Assembly: GCF_002198735.1 (NCBI RefSeq)
Contig: NZ_MWLO01000155.1
Coordinates: forward strand, 880 to 64,879
Direction: 5' to 3'
Source of the DNA: Ideonella sp. A 288
Lineage (GTDB): Bacteria > Pseudomonadota > Gammaproteobacteria > Burkholderiales > Burkholderiaceae_C
DNA length: 64,000 bases
Below are positions 43,976 through 52,574 of the stretch, piece by piece. The notes below the pieces were generated by a model that saw only the letters and a list, made by a program, of their open reading frames with translations, was not told where the DNA came from and made no database searches. Made by a program: the position numbers and the translations under genes. Position 1 is the first letter of the stretch. Every line of letters begins with the position of its first letter.

Positions 43976-44051
43976 AGATTCGAACTCACGGACGGGATGA
44001 ACCGTCGCCGGTTTTCAAGACCGGTGCCTTAAACCGCTCGGCCACGCTTCC
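43962..44051 (-). tRNA. tRNA-Ser (anticodon UGA)
   Basis: A 90-base class II tRNA on the minus strand. The acceptor stem GGAAGCG pairs with CGCTTCC and is followed by G-CCA. The D-arm is GCCGAGCGGTTTAAGGC, the anticodon loop is CTTGAAA with anticodon TGA, a long variable arm follows, and the T-arm is GTGAGTTCGAATCTCAC. CCA is encoded. Confidence 0.95.
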
Positions 44052-44408
44052 ACTGTTGACGGCCTGATCGTAGCGCCGGTTTTGCCTGCACTCACATCGC
44101 AATGCGATATGAGTTCCGGCGCAGCGCCGGTGGCGCTGAGCAAGACCGGTGCCTTAAACCGCTCGGCCACGCTTCCAACGGGAGAAGCGGATTGTGGCCC
44201 AAGCCGGCGGCGCCGTCGCCGCTGGCTCGCACTCGCCGGATTTGCCGACGGCCGGTTGGCTGCGGCCCCTCGAATGAGGGGTGGGTTGACCCGCAATGTT
44301 GACATCCGTCAAGTTGGAGTGCGACTTCTGCACGGATGGCCCGCGGCTTTGGGGTTCAGTCTCCATTCAGAATCGGCCGCGTCGAATGGCTGTCTCTGGA
44401 GTTGTCGC
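44052..44408. other. Gap between tRNA-Ser and the sensor gene
   Basis: A 357-bp stretch with no credible gene. It contains the duplicated tRNA half (44141-44176) and a GCGCAGCGCC-type inverted repeat just left of it. TACGAT on the minus strand near 44070 may be the tRNA -10 box. The end holds GGAG for the gene at 44409. Confidence 0.5.
44141..44176 (-). pseudogene. Duplicated 5' half of tRNA-Ser
   Basis: These 36 bases are identical to 44016-44051, offset by 125 bp and in the same orientation. The copy covers the tRNA from its first base to the first two anticodon-arm bases after the stem (ending CTTG) and then diverges abruptly inside the anticodon loop. The 3' half is absent, so it cannot make a tRNA. 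A breakpoint in the anticodon loop fits tyrosine-recombinase crossover points. Confidence 0.8.
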
Positions 44409-45113
44409 ATGAAGTCCTATCTCAGCACCGCCACGGTGGGCGTCGCCATCCTGATCGCCCTGATGGTCGCCGGCGTGCTCTGGGGCAGCGCGGTCACCCA
44501 GTCGGGCGTGGAGCGCGCCGTGCGCCAGAACTTCACGGCCGCAGGACTGTTGTCGCGGTTGCAGGTCGAAGGCGAGAAGATGCGTCGGTTCGAGAAGGAG
44601 ATGTTCATCTACGTGGCCCAGGGTGACCGCCGCGCCGCCTACGTGAAGGAGTTCGACGGGGCGTACTCCCAACTGCTGGCCTTGCTCGACGAGATGCTGC
44701 TGCCGAGCAGCAAGGTGTTCACCGACGATGAGCGCGACGCCGTCATGTCGTGGAAGAAAGCGGCGGCCTTCTACGCCGCCGAGTTCAACCAGCTGGCGTT
44801 GAAGGCCGACTCGACGCCGCCCCAGGGCCTCTCGGCCGAACAGCGCGGTGGACTGACGGTGGTCTACAACGATGCCATCAAGGCCGGCAAGGACCGCTTC
44901 CGCGAGTTGCTGGTCGGCACCGATCGCATGCGGCGCGCCAAGGAGCAGGCGGCGCAGCAAATTGCCGTGGACATCGATGCCACGTTCTTCAGGCTGCGGT
45001 TGGGTGTGCTGTTTGGCGGCCTCGTCGTGGTGGGCACGGTGCTGATTGCACTGCGCGGTGGCGCGTCTTCGGCGGTGCCCGGCACCGCGCACGTGGCGTC
45101 GCGGATGGTTTGA
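44409..45113 (+). CDS. Orphan chemoreceptor-like membrane sensor without signalling domain
   Basis: A 234-residue protein. An N-terminal helix (VGVAILIALMVAGVLWG) is followed by a helical periplasmic domain of about 160 residues, with MRRFEKEMFIYVAQGDRRAAYVKEF near the start. A second helix (LRLGVLFGGLVVVGTVLIAL) follows, then only about 20 cytoplasmic residues. This matches the four-helix-bundle sensory half of methyl-accepting proteins, but HAMP and the methylated signalling region are missing and no continuation is found downstream. It may be a truncated receptor or a stand-alone sensor. GGAG precedes the start. Confidence 0.75.
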   Translation: MKSYLSTATVGVAILIALMVAGVLWGSAVTQSGVERAVRQNFTAAGLLSRLQVEGEKMRRFEKEMFIYVAQGDRRAAYVKEFDGAYSQLLALLDEMLLPSSKVFTDDERDAVMSWKKAAAFYAAEFNQLALKADSTPPQGLSAEQRGGLTVVYNDAIKAGKDRFRELLVGTDRMRRAKEQAAQQIAVDIDATFFRLRLGVLFGGLVVVGTVLIALRGGASSAVPGTAHVASRMV

Positions 45114-45251
45114 GCGGCGTCGACGCGTTCGGCCTGTCCGGGGGCGGATCATTGCGGTGGCGGCCGATGGGCCGCGGCCTGGCCGCACGGGCCTTTCGCT
45201 GGCTTGGCGCCGGCGCTAAAGTGCCAGGTGATCGACCGGAGGACCACCGAC

Positions 45252-46946
45252 ATGCTCTCACACGTTCCCCACGCCATGCCACCGTCCCCTGCCGTTCGCG
45301 CGGCATCCTGGTCGCGCCGGCCCTGTCGTCCGCCGGCCGCCGCGGTTGGCGGGCTGGCGCTGATCGTGGGCCTGCTGGCGGGTCCGCCGGTGCGGGCGGC
45401 TGACCCCAGGGTGGGCGTGGGGGCCGACTTCCTCGTGGTGTCGCGCACCGATGGCACCGCCTGGGCCTGGGGACTGGGCAACGATGGGCAGTTGGGCGAC
45501 ACCACGCGCACCTCCAGCAGCCGCCCAGTGCGGGTGATCGGCCTGACCGGCGTCGTCGACGTGGTGGCCGCCGACGGCGTGGCCGCGGCCCTCAAGGCCG
45601 ATGGCACCGTGTGGGTCTGGGGCTCGGGCGCCAACGGCATCTTCGGCAGCACGCAGGCCGACAACGCGATCCGCGCGACGAGCCCGGTGCAGATTCCCGA
45701 GTTGACCGGCATCCGTGCGCTGGCGCTGGGCCGCAACGGCCCCAGTGCGCTGGCCGTCGACACGGCGGGCCGCGTGTTCCAGTGGGGCAACAACTTCAGC
45801 GGACAGGCCGGTGACGGCACGTCGGGCAGCAATGGCGAGGTGCGCAAGCTGCCTCTGCCCATCGCATCGCTGACCGGCACGGCCGCGCTGGCGGCGGCTG
45901 ACACCAGCTTTCTGGCGGCCAGCAGCAACGGAGCGGTGTCCGCTTGGGGATTGAACCCGCAGGGGGGCCTGGGCACGGTGTCGCGGACGACCCCGGGTGG
46001 TGCGCCGCTGGCCGTGCAGGCCGTGGCGGCCACCGGCGACGTGGTGGCCCTCGCGGTGGCCGACATCAACGACAACGCCCACTTTGCATTGCGCCGCGAC
46101 GGCAGCGTGGCGGGCTGGGGCACCAACTCGGGCCTGCACGCCGGCTGCGGGCAGGTGTCGCAAGGCACGCCCACATTGACGGCCCCACGCACCGTCACCG
46201 GGTTGACGGGGGTGGTCGGCCTGGCGGCGGGTTCCGCACACGCGCTGTTCCTGAGTGCCGGCGGCGAGGTGTCGGGGTGCGGTGCCAATGCCGGCGGTCA
46301 ACTGGGCGACAACAGCACCACCGGTGTTGACCTGGTCAAGCCGGGCCCCGTGCGCGCGGCGCTGGCGGTGGCGGCACAGACCGTGGGTGCCGGGCGCCAG
46401 ATCAGCGCGGCCATCGGCCGCGACGGCAGCGCCTGGGTCTGGGGCTCGGTGGCCAATGGCGCAGCCGGTAACGGCGGCGCCATTGCCGGTGCGTCTGCCC
46501 AGCGGGTGATCACCGCGCCGCAGGCCGTGGTGGGCGAGGGCACGCGGCCACTCTTCGACGCTGGCGCCGTGGCGAGTGCGCCGCCGCTGTACGCGGGCAC
46601 GCAGACCGGGCCGCTGTCGGCTGCCACTGTCAACGTGGGCGTGGCGCCGGTCCCGGCCGACGTGGGTCGGGTCGGTCGCACCTATCTGGCGGCATTCCTG
46701 CCAGACGGGCAGATCTATGGCTACCAAAGCGGCGCCTGGGTGCTGTTTGCCGGCGGGTTGCTGCCGCCTTATTCGGCCGGGCCCTTGCCCCGTCACCAGC
46801 CGATGCCGCTGTTCACCGGGGCCGACCTCCGGTTCGTGTCGGGCGTGCGCCTGTTCACCGGCTATGGCGTCGGCGACACCGATGCGGCGGCGCAAGACGA
46901 TCTGCTCGGTCGCCTGCACTACGGCGAGGCGCTGCTGCTGCAGTGA
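45252..46946 (+). CDS. Secreted RCC1-repeat (seven-bladed propeller-like) protein
   Basis: A 564-residue protein with a signal peptide (VGGLALIVGLLAGPPVRA, cleavage about residue 49). Repeats of the RCC1 type follow, such as DGTAWAWGLGNDGQLGDTT, DGTVWVWGSGANGIFG, AGRVFQWGNNFSGQAGDGT, DGSVAGWGTNSGLHAG and DGSAWVWGSVANGAAG. The C-terminal 120 residues (RTYLAAFLPDGQIYGYQSG) form a separate domain. Bacterial RCC1 proteins have no uniform function; here it is exported. GGAGGA precedes the start. Confidence 0.85.
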   Translation: MLSHVPHAMPPSPAVRAASWSRRPCRPPAAAVGGLALIVGLLAGPPVRAADPRVGVGADFLVVSRTDGTAWAWGLGNDGQLGDTTRTSSSRPVRVIGLTGVVDVVAADGVAAALKADGTVWVWGSGANGIFGSTQADNAIRATSPVQIPELTGIRALALGRNGPSALAVDTAGRVFQWGNNFSGQAGDGTSGSNGEVRKLPLPIASLTGTAALAAADTSFLAASSNGAVSAWGLNPQGGLGTVSRTTPGGAPLAVQAVAATGDVVALAVADINDNAHFALRRDGSVAGWGTNSGLHAGCGQVSQGTPTLTAPRTVTGLTGVVGLAAGSAHALFLSAGGEVSGCGANAGGQLGDNSTTGVDLVKPGPVRAALAVAAQTVGAGRQISAAIGRDGSAWVWGSVANGAAGNGGAIAGASAQRVITAPQAVVGEGTRPLFDAGAVASAPPLYAGTQTGPLSAATVNVGVAPVPADVGRVGRTYLAAFLPDGQIYGYQSGAWVLFAGGLLPPYSAGPLPRHQPMPLFTGADLRFVSGVRLFTGYGVGDTDAAAQDDLLGRLHYGEALLLQ

Positions 46947-46984
46947 TTTGCGGCGGCGTGCCTGCAGGCCGCACCGCAGGGCGC

Positions 46985-47815
46985 TCAGTTCGAGGCGCCC
47001 GGCGTCTGGGCCCGATCGCAACGCACCTGCGTCACCTCGCGGCGCCCACCGTCCACGCGCACGGCGGTGAGCGCGCCGCCCCACACGCAGCCGGTGTCCA
47101 GCGCCAGCAGGTCGGGCTGGTTGCGCAGGCCCAGCGTCGACCAGTGACCGAAGGCGATGGGCGTGCCTTCGGTGCCGCGGCCGGGCACCTCGAACCAGGG
47201 CATCAGGCCGGGCGGCGCGGTGTCGGCGCCTTCCTTGGCCTTCAGATCCATCGTGCCATCGGCGGCGCAGAAGCGGATGCGCGTGAGCACGTTGATGACG
47301 AAGCGCCAGCGGTCGGGGCCCTGCAGCGCCGCGTCCCAGCGCAGCGGCTCATTGCCATACATGCGGCGCAGGAATGCTGCCAGGTCGGGCCCGCGCAGCA
47401 ATGTGTCCACTTCGGTGGCCAGGGCCAGCGTCTCGGCGGCAGACCATTGCGGCACCACACCGGCGTGCACCAGCAGCCAGCCGTGGGCGCTGTCCGCCAT
47501 GCGGCGGTGGCGCACCCAGTCGAGCCAGGCTTCCCGGTCGGGCGAATCGAGGATGTCGCCGATGGTGTCGGTGCGGTGCAGTGGCCGCACGCCCTCGGCC
47601 GCGGCCAGCAGGTGCAGGTCGTGGTTGCCGATCAGGCAGGTGGCCGACTGGCCCAGGCCGCGCAGGCGCTGCAGCGTGCGCAGCGATTGCGGCCCGCGGT
47701 TGACCAGGTCGCCCAGCACGTGCAGCGAATCGCGCGACGGCGAGAAGCCGATTTCCGCGAGCAGGCGGTCGAATGCGTCGCAGCAGCCCTGCAGATCACC
47801 GATGAGGTAGTGCAT
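46985..47815 (-). CDS. apaH: Symmetrical bis(5'-nucleosyl)-tetraphosphatase ApaH
   Basis: ApaH hydrolyses Ap4A to two ADP and removes Np4-type RNA caps. The 276-residue product shows the phosphoesterase motifs GDLQGC (residue 6), HVLGDLVNRGP and CLIGNHDLHLL, all intact, and later HAGVVPQW. The length is usual. It is convergent with the RCC1 gene and divergent from the CNNM/CorC gene. Confidence 0.95.
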   Translation of the reverse strand: MHYLIGDLQGCCDAFDRLLAEIGFSPSRDSLHVLGDLVNRGPQSLRTLQRLRGLGQSATCLIGNHDLHLLAAAEGVRPLHRTDTIGDILDSPDREAWLDWVRHRRMADSAHGWLLVHAGVVPQWSAAETLALATEVDTLLRGPDLAAFLRRMYGNEPLRWDAALQGPDRWRFVINVLTRIRFCAADGTMDLKAKEGADTAPPGLMPWFEVPGRGTEGTPIAFGHWSTLGLRNQPDLLALDTGCVWGGALTAVRVDGGRREVTQVRCDRAQTPGASN

Positions 47816-47880
47816 GGGCCGATTCTGCTACGCTCGTCTGCTTGTTTTTCTCTCTGGGGCGCCGGCAGCGGCGCCGGCGC

Positions 47881-49185
47881 ATGGACGTAGCCCTGCTGGT
47901 CTTTCTGATCCTGATCAACGGCTTGTTCGCGATGTCGGAGATGGCCCTCACGGCCTCTCGCAAGGCGAGGCTGGCCGTGATGGTGGAAAGCGGTGAGCGC
48001 GGCGCCCAGGTGGCCATGGACCTGCATGAGCACCCGACCAAGTTCCTGTCGACCGTGCAGATCGGCATCACCTCGATCGGCGTGCTCAACGGCATCGTCG
48101 GCGAGGCCGCGTTCTCCAGCCCGCTGGCGGCCTGGCTGCTGGGGGTGCTGCCCCTGACGCCGAAGGTGGCCGACGTGACGGCCACCGCGCTGGTGGTGCT
48201 GATCATCACCTTCCTGACGATCATCTTCGGCGAGCTGGTGCCCAAGCGCGTCGGCCAGATGCACCCCGAGACGGTGGCCCGGCTGGTGGCCACGCCGATG
48301 GAATGGCTGTCGACCGCGACGCGGCCCTTCGTCTGGCTGCTGTCGGCCTGCACCGAGGGCATGCTGCGCGTGCTGGGCATGCGGCACGCGCCCTCGCGCA
48401 GCGTCACCGAAGAGGAGATCGCCGCCAGCCTGGAAGAAGGCCTGGACGCCGGCGTGATCGAGGCCCAGGAGCACCAGATGGTGCGCAATGTGTTTCGACT
48501 GGACGACCGGCAGATCGGCTCGATGATGATCCCGCGCGCCGAGATCACCTGGCTCGACCTCAATGCCCCGCTGGAGCAGTTGCTGTCGCAGATGTCCGAA
48601 GAGGGCCACTCGCGCTACCCGGTGTGCCGCAACGGGCTGGACGACGTGGTCGGCGTGGTCGAGGCGCAATCCCTGCTGGCGCCCTTGGCCCGCAACGAGC
48701 CGCCGGTGCTGGCCGATCTGATGAAGCAGCCGGTGTTCGTGCCCGAGACCCTGTCCGGGATGGAACTGCTGGAGCATTTCCGCGCCAGCAGCACCGAGCT
48801 GGTGTTCGTCGTCGACGAGTACGGCGCGGTGCAGGGCGTGATCACCGTGCGCGACGTGCTCGAAGCCATCACCGGCGAGTTTTCCACGCCCAGCGCCGAC
48901 GACGCCTGGGCCGTGCGCCGACCCGACGGCAGCTGGCTGCTCGACGGCCTGATCCCGGTGCCCGAGCTGAAAGACCGGCTCGAGATCCGCGAACTGCCGG
49001 AAGAAGACCGGGGGCGCTACAACACGCTGGCCGGCATGGTGATGCTGCTGCTGGGCCGGCTGCCCCGTACAGCCGATGTGGTGGAATGGGATGGTTGGAG
49101 ATTCGAGGTGGTCGACCTCGACGGCAAACGCGTGGACAAGGTCCTGGTCTCCCGCCCCGAACAACCCGAGGAATCGACTTCATGA
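47881..49185 (+). CDS. CNNM/CorC-type integral membrane protein (DUF21-CBS-CorC)
   Basis: The 434-residue protein has a DUF21 membrane domain (about 1-185; LLVFLILINGLFAMSEMALT, STVQIGITSIGVLNGIVGEA, LTIIFGELVPKRVGQ), two CBS domains (about 205-330, DDRQIGSMMIPRAEITWLDL) and a C-terminal CorC/HlyC domain (DGSWLLDGLIPVPELKDRL). Such proteins move or regulate Mg2+/Co2+ and other cations. The ATG at 47881 gives a normal membrane start; an upstream TTG is possible. It overlaps the next gene by ATGA. Confidence 0.92.
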   Translation: MDVALLVFLILINGLFAMSEMALTASRKARLAVMVESGERGAQVAMDLHEHPTKFLSTVQIGITSIGVLNGIVGEAAFSSPLAAWLLGVLPLTPKVADVTATALVVLIITFLTIIFGELVPKRVGQMHPETVARLVATPMEWLSTATRPFVWLLSACTEGMLRVLGMRHAPSRSVTEEEIAASLEEGLDAGVIEAQEHQMVRNVFRLDDRQIGSMMIPRAEITWLDLNAPLEQLLSQMSEEGHSRYPVCRNGLDDVVGVVEAQSLLAPLARNEPPVLADLMKQPVFVPETLSGMELLEHFRASSTELVFVVDEYGAVQGVITVRDVLEAITGEFSTPSADDAWAVRRPDGSWLLDGLIPVPELKDRLEIRELPEEDRGRYNTLAGMVMLLLGRLPRTADVVEWDGWRFEVVDLDGKRVDKVLVSRPEQPEESTS

Positions 49186-49949
49186 TCAACGAACAGCTGC
49201 ACAAAAGCCCCGCGGCGCTGGACCGCGTCAAGCACCGCACGCTCAAGCTCGACCGCAACGCGCGCGACATGTCCGCCCTGAAGAAGTTCAATGCCTTCTT
49301 CGTGACGGTGGGCGAGTTTGCCGAAGCCTGCAAGGACTTCCCCGTGGTGTGGGTCACGGCCGGAAATGGCGCCAACGGCAAGCCGCAGGTTGCCCCGCTG
49401 GCCCTGTTCGGCCTGCACAACCAGGAGAACCTGTGCATCGAGGGCGACGAGTGGCGCGTGCGCTACGTGCCCGCGCTGCTGCGCTTCTACCCCTTCGCTG
49501 TGGCGCGCACCTCGCCCACCGAAATGGTGCTGTGCATCGACGAAGCGTGGCAGGGCCTGGGCCACGAGGTCGGCGATCCACTGTTCGGTGCGGACGGCGA
49601 GCCCACCGAGCTGACCGTCAACATCAACAAGCAGCTGCAGGAACTGGAGGTCGACATCGAGCGCACACGCCAGGTGGGCGAGCGGCTCGGCGAACTGGGC
49701 CTGTTGCGCGAAATGCGCTTCGATGCCACCTTGCCCGATGGCAGCAAGATCGGCGTGGACGGATTCCTGACCATCGACGAGGAGAAGCTGGCCAAGTTGG
49801 GCGATGCCCAGGCGCTGGAACTGGCCCGCAACGGCCTGTTGGGCATCATCCATGCGCACCAGATTTCGCTGACCAACATGACGCGCCTGGCCGAATGGCA
49901 GGTGGCGCGCTCGGGCCAGGGCACACCGGCCGCGACCCCGGTCGCCTGA
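49182..49949 (+). CDS. SapC family protein
   Basis: The 255-residue protein matches the SapC family: LKLDRNARDMSALKKFNAFF, VWVTAGNGANGKPQVAPLALFGL, ENLCIEGDEWRVRYVPALLRFYPF and LCIDEAWQGLG are the conserved blocks. SapC was named from an S-layer secretion locus, but most members are cytoplasmic proteins of unknown role. There is no signal peptide. The start overlaps the CNNM/CorC stop, so the two are translationally coupled. Confidence 0.88.
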   Translation: MINEQLHKSPAALDRVKHRTLKLDRNARDMSALKKFNAFFVTVGEFAEACKDFPVVWVTAGNGANGKPQVAPLALFGLHNQENLCIEGDEWRVRYVPALLRFYPFAVARTSPTEMVLCIDEAWQGLGHEVGDPLFGADGEPTELTVNINKQLQELEVDIERTRQVGERLGELGLLREMRFDATLPDGSKIGVDGFLTIDEEKLAKLGDAQALELARNGLLGIIHAHQISLTNMTRLAEWQVARSGQGTPAATPVA

Positions 49950-49955
49950 CTCGAC

Positions 49956-49980
49956 GCCGACGGCCTGACCGGCCGTCGGC
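49956..49980. terminator. Hairpin between sapC and marR
   Basis: GCCGACGGCC, loop TGACC, GGCCGTCGGC forms a perfect 10-bp stem between two convergent genes (stops at 49949 and 49993). There is no T-run, but the strength and position suit a bidirectional terminator. Confidence 0.6.
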
Positions 49981-49992
49981 CAGCGCCGTGTC

Positions 49993-50469
49993 CTAGGCTC
50001 GGCGCCGGCGCCCCTGCGGCATCTGAGCGGCGAGCAGCCGATCGAACAAGTCGCCCAGCAGGGCCTGCTCGTCGACCGAGAGCACGCCGAAGATCTCCTG
50101 GTTGCGGCGCTCGATCAGGGCCATCACGCGCCGGTGCAGCGGCCGGCCGGATGGCGTCAACGACAGCTGCACGCCGCGCCCATCGGCCTCGCTCGAGGCC
50201 TTGGCCACCCAGCCGCGATCGACCAGCACCTGGGCCGCGCGGCTGGCCTGGCCCTTGTCCAGGTTGGCCAACTGCGCCAGGTCCACCACCGACAGCGGCG
50301 CGAAGGCGCCGATCGCCGCCAGGCAGCGCGCCTCGCCGAGGGCCAGGCCGCACTCGGTGGCGTAGGTGTCGGCGCTGACGCGATCGGACCACTTGTGCAA
50401 CTGGTGCAGGCGATAGGTGAGCGTGCGGTCGAGCGGCAGCGCAGGGGTGGCGGCAGCGCGGCGGGGCAT
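49993..50469 (-). CDS. MarR-family transcriptional regulator
   Basis: A 158-residue winged-helix regulator. Helix 1 is TLTYRLHQLHKWSDRVSADT, the recognition part is LSVVDLAQLANLDKGQASRAAQVLVDRGWV, and the wing is EADGRGVQLSLTPSGRPL. MarR proteins bind aromatic or other small ligands and control divergent genes. Divergent to it is a flavin monooxygenase gene, with two 16-bp palindromes between them. The start at 50469 was chosen over one at 50514 that lies in the operator. Confidence 0.92.
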   Translation of the reverse strand: MPRRAAATPALPLDRTLTYRLHQLHKWSDRVSADTYATECGLALGEARCLAAIGAFAPLSVVDLAQLANLDKGQASRAAQVLVDRGWVAKASSEADGRGVQLSLTPSGRPLHRRVMALIERRNQEIFGVLSVDEQALLGDLFDRLLAAQMPQGRRRRA

Positions 50470-50487
50470 GGTGGTCTTCGTCGAGGT

Positions 50488-50533
50488 GGTTGCGCGCGCA
50501 ACCAAGTTCGGCATAATGGATGCGTGCGCAACC
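50488..50533. promoter_or_regulatory. Paired MarR operator and overlapping promoter
   Basis: GGTTGCGCGCGCAACC (50488-50503) is a perfect 16-bp palindrome, and GGATGCGTGCGCAACC (50518-50533) is a 14/16 copy of it, centred exactly 30 bp away (about three helical turns). On the plus strand TTGCGC (50490-50495), 16 bases, CATAAT (50512-50517) forms a promoter whose -35 overlaps the first palindrome and whose start region overlaps the second. Binding by the adjacent MarR would block it. Confidence 0.75.
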
Positions 50534-50671
50534 AGTTTGCCACAGGCCATCGACCGATGCCGTGCAGCCCCACTGCCTCTCGACCCCGCAGCCCGTGGCG
50601 CCGGCCCTGGGAAGGGTCGGGCTGTGAGCCGTCCGGTTGCCCTGTCCCCGATTCGCCCAGGACCCTTCCAG

Positions 50672-52342
50672 ATGCACCAGCCCCACGCCCAGCCCCGCGC
50701 ATCCATCTACTACCGATACGAAGTGTTCCCCGCCGCACCGCGGCCGGATGTCGAGACCCATGTGCCGGTGGTGGTGGTCGGCGCCGGGCCGATCGGACTG
50801 CACGCGGCGCTCGACCTGGCCCGTCACGGCGTGCCGGTGCTGCTGCTGGCGGCCGAGCGGCAGGTCAGCGAGGGCAGCCGGGCCATCGTCTACACCCGGC
50901 GCTCGATGGAGATCCTGCACACCGTCGGCGTGGCCGAGGCCATCGAGCGCCGCGGCCTGTCCTGGCGCCACGGCAACTCGTTCGTGCGCGGGCAGTGCGT
51001 GTTCCGCATGGAGGCGCCGCACGACGACGACGAGCGCTTCATGCCGATGACCAACCTGCAGCAGCAGTTCCTCGAGCAGACCCTTGTCGAGGCCGCGGCG
51101 CGCCAGCCGCTGGTGTCGATCCGCTGGGGCCACAAGGTCATCGGTGTGTCGCAGACGGCGCGGGGCGCGGTGCTCGAGGTCGATACCGCCGACGGTCCGT
51201 ACCGGCAGCCCTGCGACTGGGTGGTGGCCGCCGATGGCGCACGCTCCACGCTGCGCCAGCAGCTGGACCTGCGCATGGAGGGCGCGGCCTACGAAGGCCG
51301 CTTCGTCATCGCCGACATCCGCATCGACCTGCCGTACCCCACCGAGCGCCGGGCCTACTTCGAGCCCGACTGGAACCCCGGCAACACCGTGCTGATGCAC
51401 CGCGAGCCCGAAGGCATCTGGCGCATCGACTACCAGTTGCCCACCGGCGAGACGCCCGAGCAGGCGCTGGCGCCCGAGTCGCTGAAGGCGCGAATCGACG
51501 CGCAGCTGGCGATGATCGGCCACGCCGGCCTGCCGTGGCAGATGGATTGGTGCTCGGTGTACTCGGCCCGCGCGATGACGCTGCCCGACTACGTGAGCGG
51601 CCGGGTGATCTTCACCGGCGACGCCGCGCACCTGCTGCCGATCTTCGGCGTGCGCGGCGCCAACACCGGCTTCCAGGATGCGCAGAACCTGGCCTGGAAG
51701 CTTGCCGCGGTGGTCAAGGGACAGGCCGGGCCGGGGCTGCTGGCCAGCTACAGCCACGAGCGGGTCGGCGCGGCCCGGGAAATCATCGACGAGGCGGGCA
51801 AGAGCACCCGGTTCATGACCCCGCCCACCCGTGGCTATCGCCTGCTGCGCGACGCGACGCTGTCCTTGTCGCTGTCGCAAGACTTCGTGCGGCCGCTGTT
51901 CCACTGGCGCACCTCGCGGGCCCATGTGTATGCCCGGTCACCCTTGAACTGCCTGGACGACGACGACGGGCGATTCACCGCCGGCCCGGCCGTCGGCGCA
52001 CCGATGCTCGACGCGCGGCTGTCGCCCGGTGGCCACCTGATGGACGGCTTTGCACCCGCAAGCCACCTGTTGGTGTTCGGTGCCGGCGCCGTGGCGGCGG
52101 CTCGCGACGCGGCAGCCCGCACCGCGCTGCCGGTGAAAGTGTGGGCCGTCACTGCCGATGGCCGGGCCGCCGGCGCCGACCGCGGGGTGGCCGACCCGGA
52201 AGGCCGCCTGGCCCGCCGCCACGGCGTGCCGAGCGACGGCGCGGTCTACCTGATCCGGCCCGACCAGCATGTGGCCGCGCGCTGGTTGCAGGCCGACAGC
52301 CCACGCATCTCGGCCGCGCTGCGGCGCAGCCATGGTCATTGA
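50672..52342 (+). CDS. FAD-dependent aromatic-type monooxygenase
   Basis: A 556-residue flavoprotein of the FAD_binding_3 type (MhpA/PheA-like). The Rossmann motif VVVVGAGPIGLHAALDLARH is at about 30-49, the middle motif DWVVAADGARSTLR matches the DG motif, and FTGDAAHLLPIFGVRGANTG plus FQDAQNLAWKLAAVV is the second FAD motif. A C-terminal thioredoxin-like part follows. Such enzymes hydroxylate aromatic substrates with NAD(P)H; the substrate is not evident here. It is divergent from marR and followed by a DUF2783 gene. The ATG at 50672 is favoured by protein alignment. Confidence 0.88.
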   Translation: MHQPHAQPRASIYYRYEVFPAAPRPDVETHVPVVVVGAGPIGLHAALDLARHGVPVLLLAAERQVSEGSRAIVYTRRSMEILHTVGVAEAIERRGLSWRHGNSFVRGQCVFRMEAPHDDDERFMPMTNLQQQFLEQTLVEAAARQPLVSIRWGHKVIGVSQTARGAVLEVDTADGPYRQPCDWVVAADGARSTLRQQLDLRMEGAAYEGRFVIADIRIDLPYPTERRAYFEPDWNPGNTVLMHREPEGIWRIDYQLPTGETPEQALAPESLKARIDAQLAMIGHAGLPWQMDWCSVYSARAMTLPDYVSGRVIFTGDAAHLLPIFGVRGANTGFQDAQNLAWKLAAVVKGQAGPGLLASYSHERVGAAREIIDEAGKSTRFMTPPTRGYRLLRDATLSLSLSQDFVRPLFHWRTSRAHVYARSPLNCLDDDDGRFTAGPAVGAPMLDARLSPGGHLMDGFAPASHLLVFGAGAVAAARDAAARTALPVKVWAVTADGRAAGADRGVADPEGRLARRHGVPSDGAVYLIRPDQHVAARWLQADSPRISAALRRSHGH

Positions 52343-52358
52343 CCGGGAGCCCACGACG

Positions 52359-52574
52359 ATGAGCACCACCTCTGACACCACCGCCCCCGAGGGCCTGCGC
52401 CTTGCCGATCTCGAGCAGGTCTACGATCACCTGGCCGAAGCCCTGGACACGGCCGGGCCGGCGCATGGTGAACTGTTCCTGGTCAAGCTGGCCTTGCTGC
52501 TGGCGCAGCGCCTGGGTGACGCCCACGCCTTCGACGAATGCGTGCGGCAGGCGCTGGTCGAACTGCCCGGCTGA
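52359..52574 (+). CDS. DUF2783 small protein
   Basis: A 71-residue protein. LADLEQVYDHLAEALDTAGP, then ELFLVKLALLLAQRLGD and AFDECVRQALVEL are the DUF2783 pattern. In Burkholderiales this small protein commonly follows flavin monooxygenase genes; its role is unknown. It begins 16 bases after the monooxygenase stop, with GGGAG upstream. Confidence 0.8.
   Translation: MSTTSDTTAPEGLRLADLEQVYDHLAEALDTAGPAHGELFLVKLALLLAQRLGDAHAFDECVRQALVELPG

Noticed and set aside
44281-44408. Sigma-28 promoter before the orphan sensor gene
   Set aside because: TCAAGTTG resembles a -35 box, but no GCCGATAA-like element lies at the right distance.
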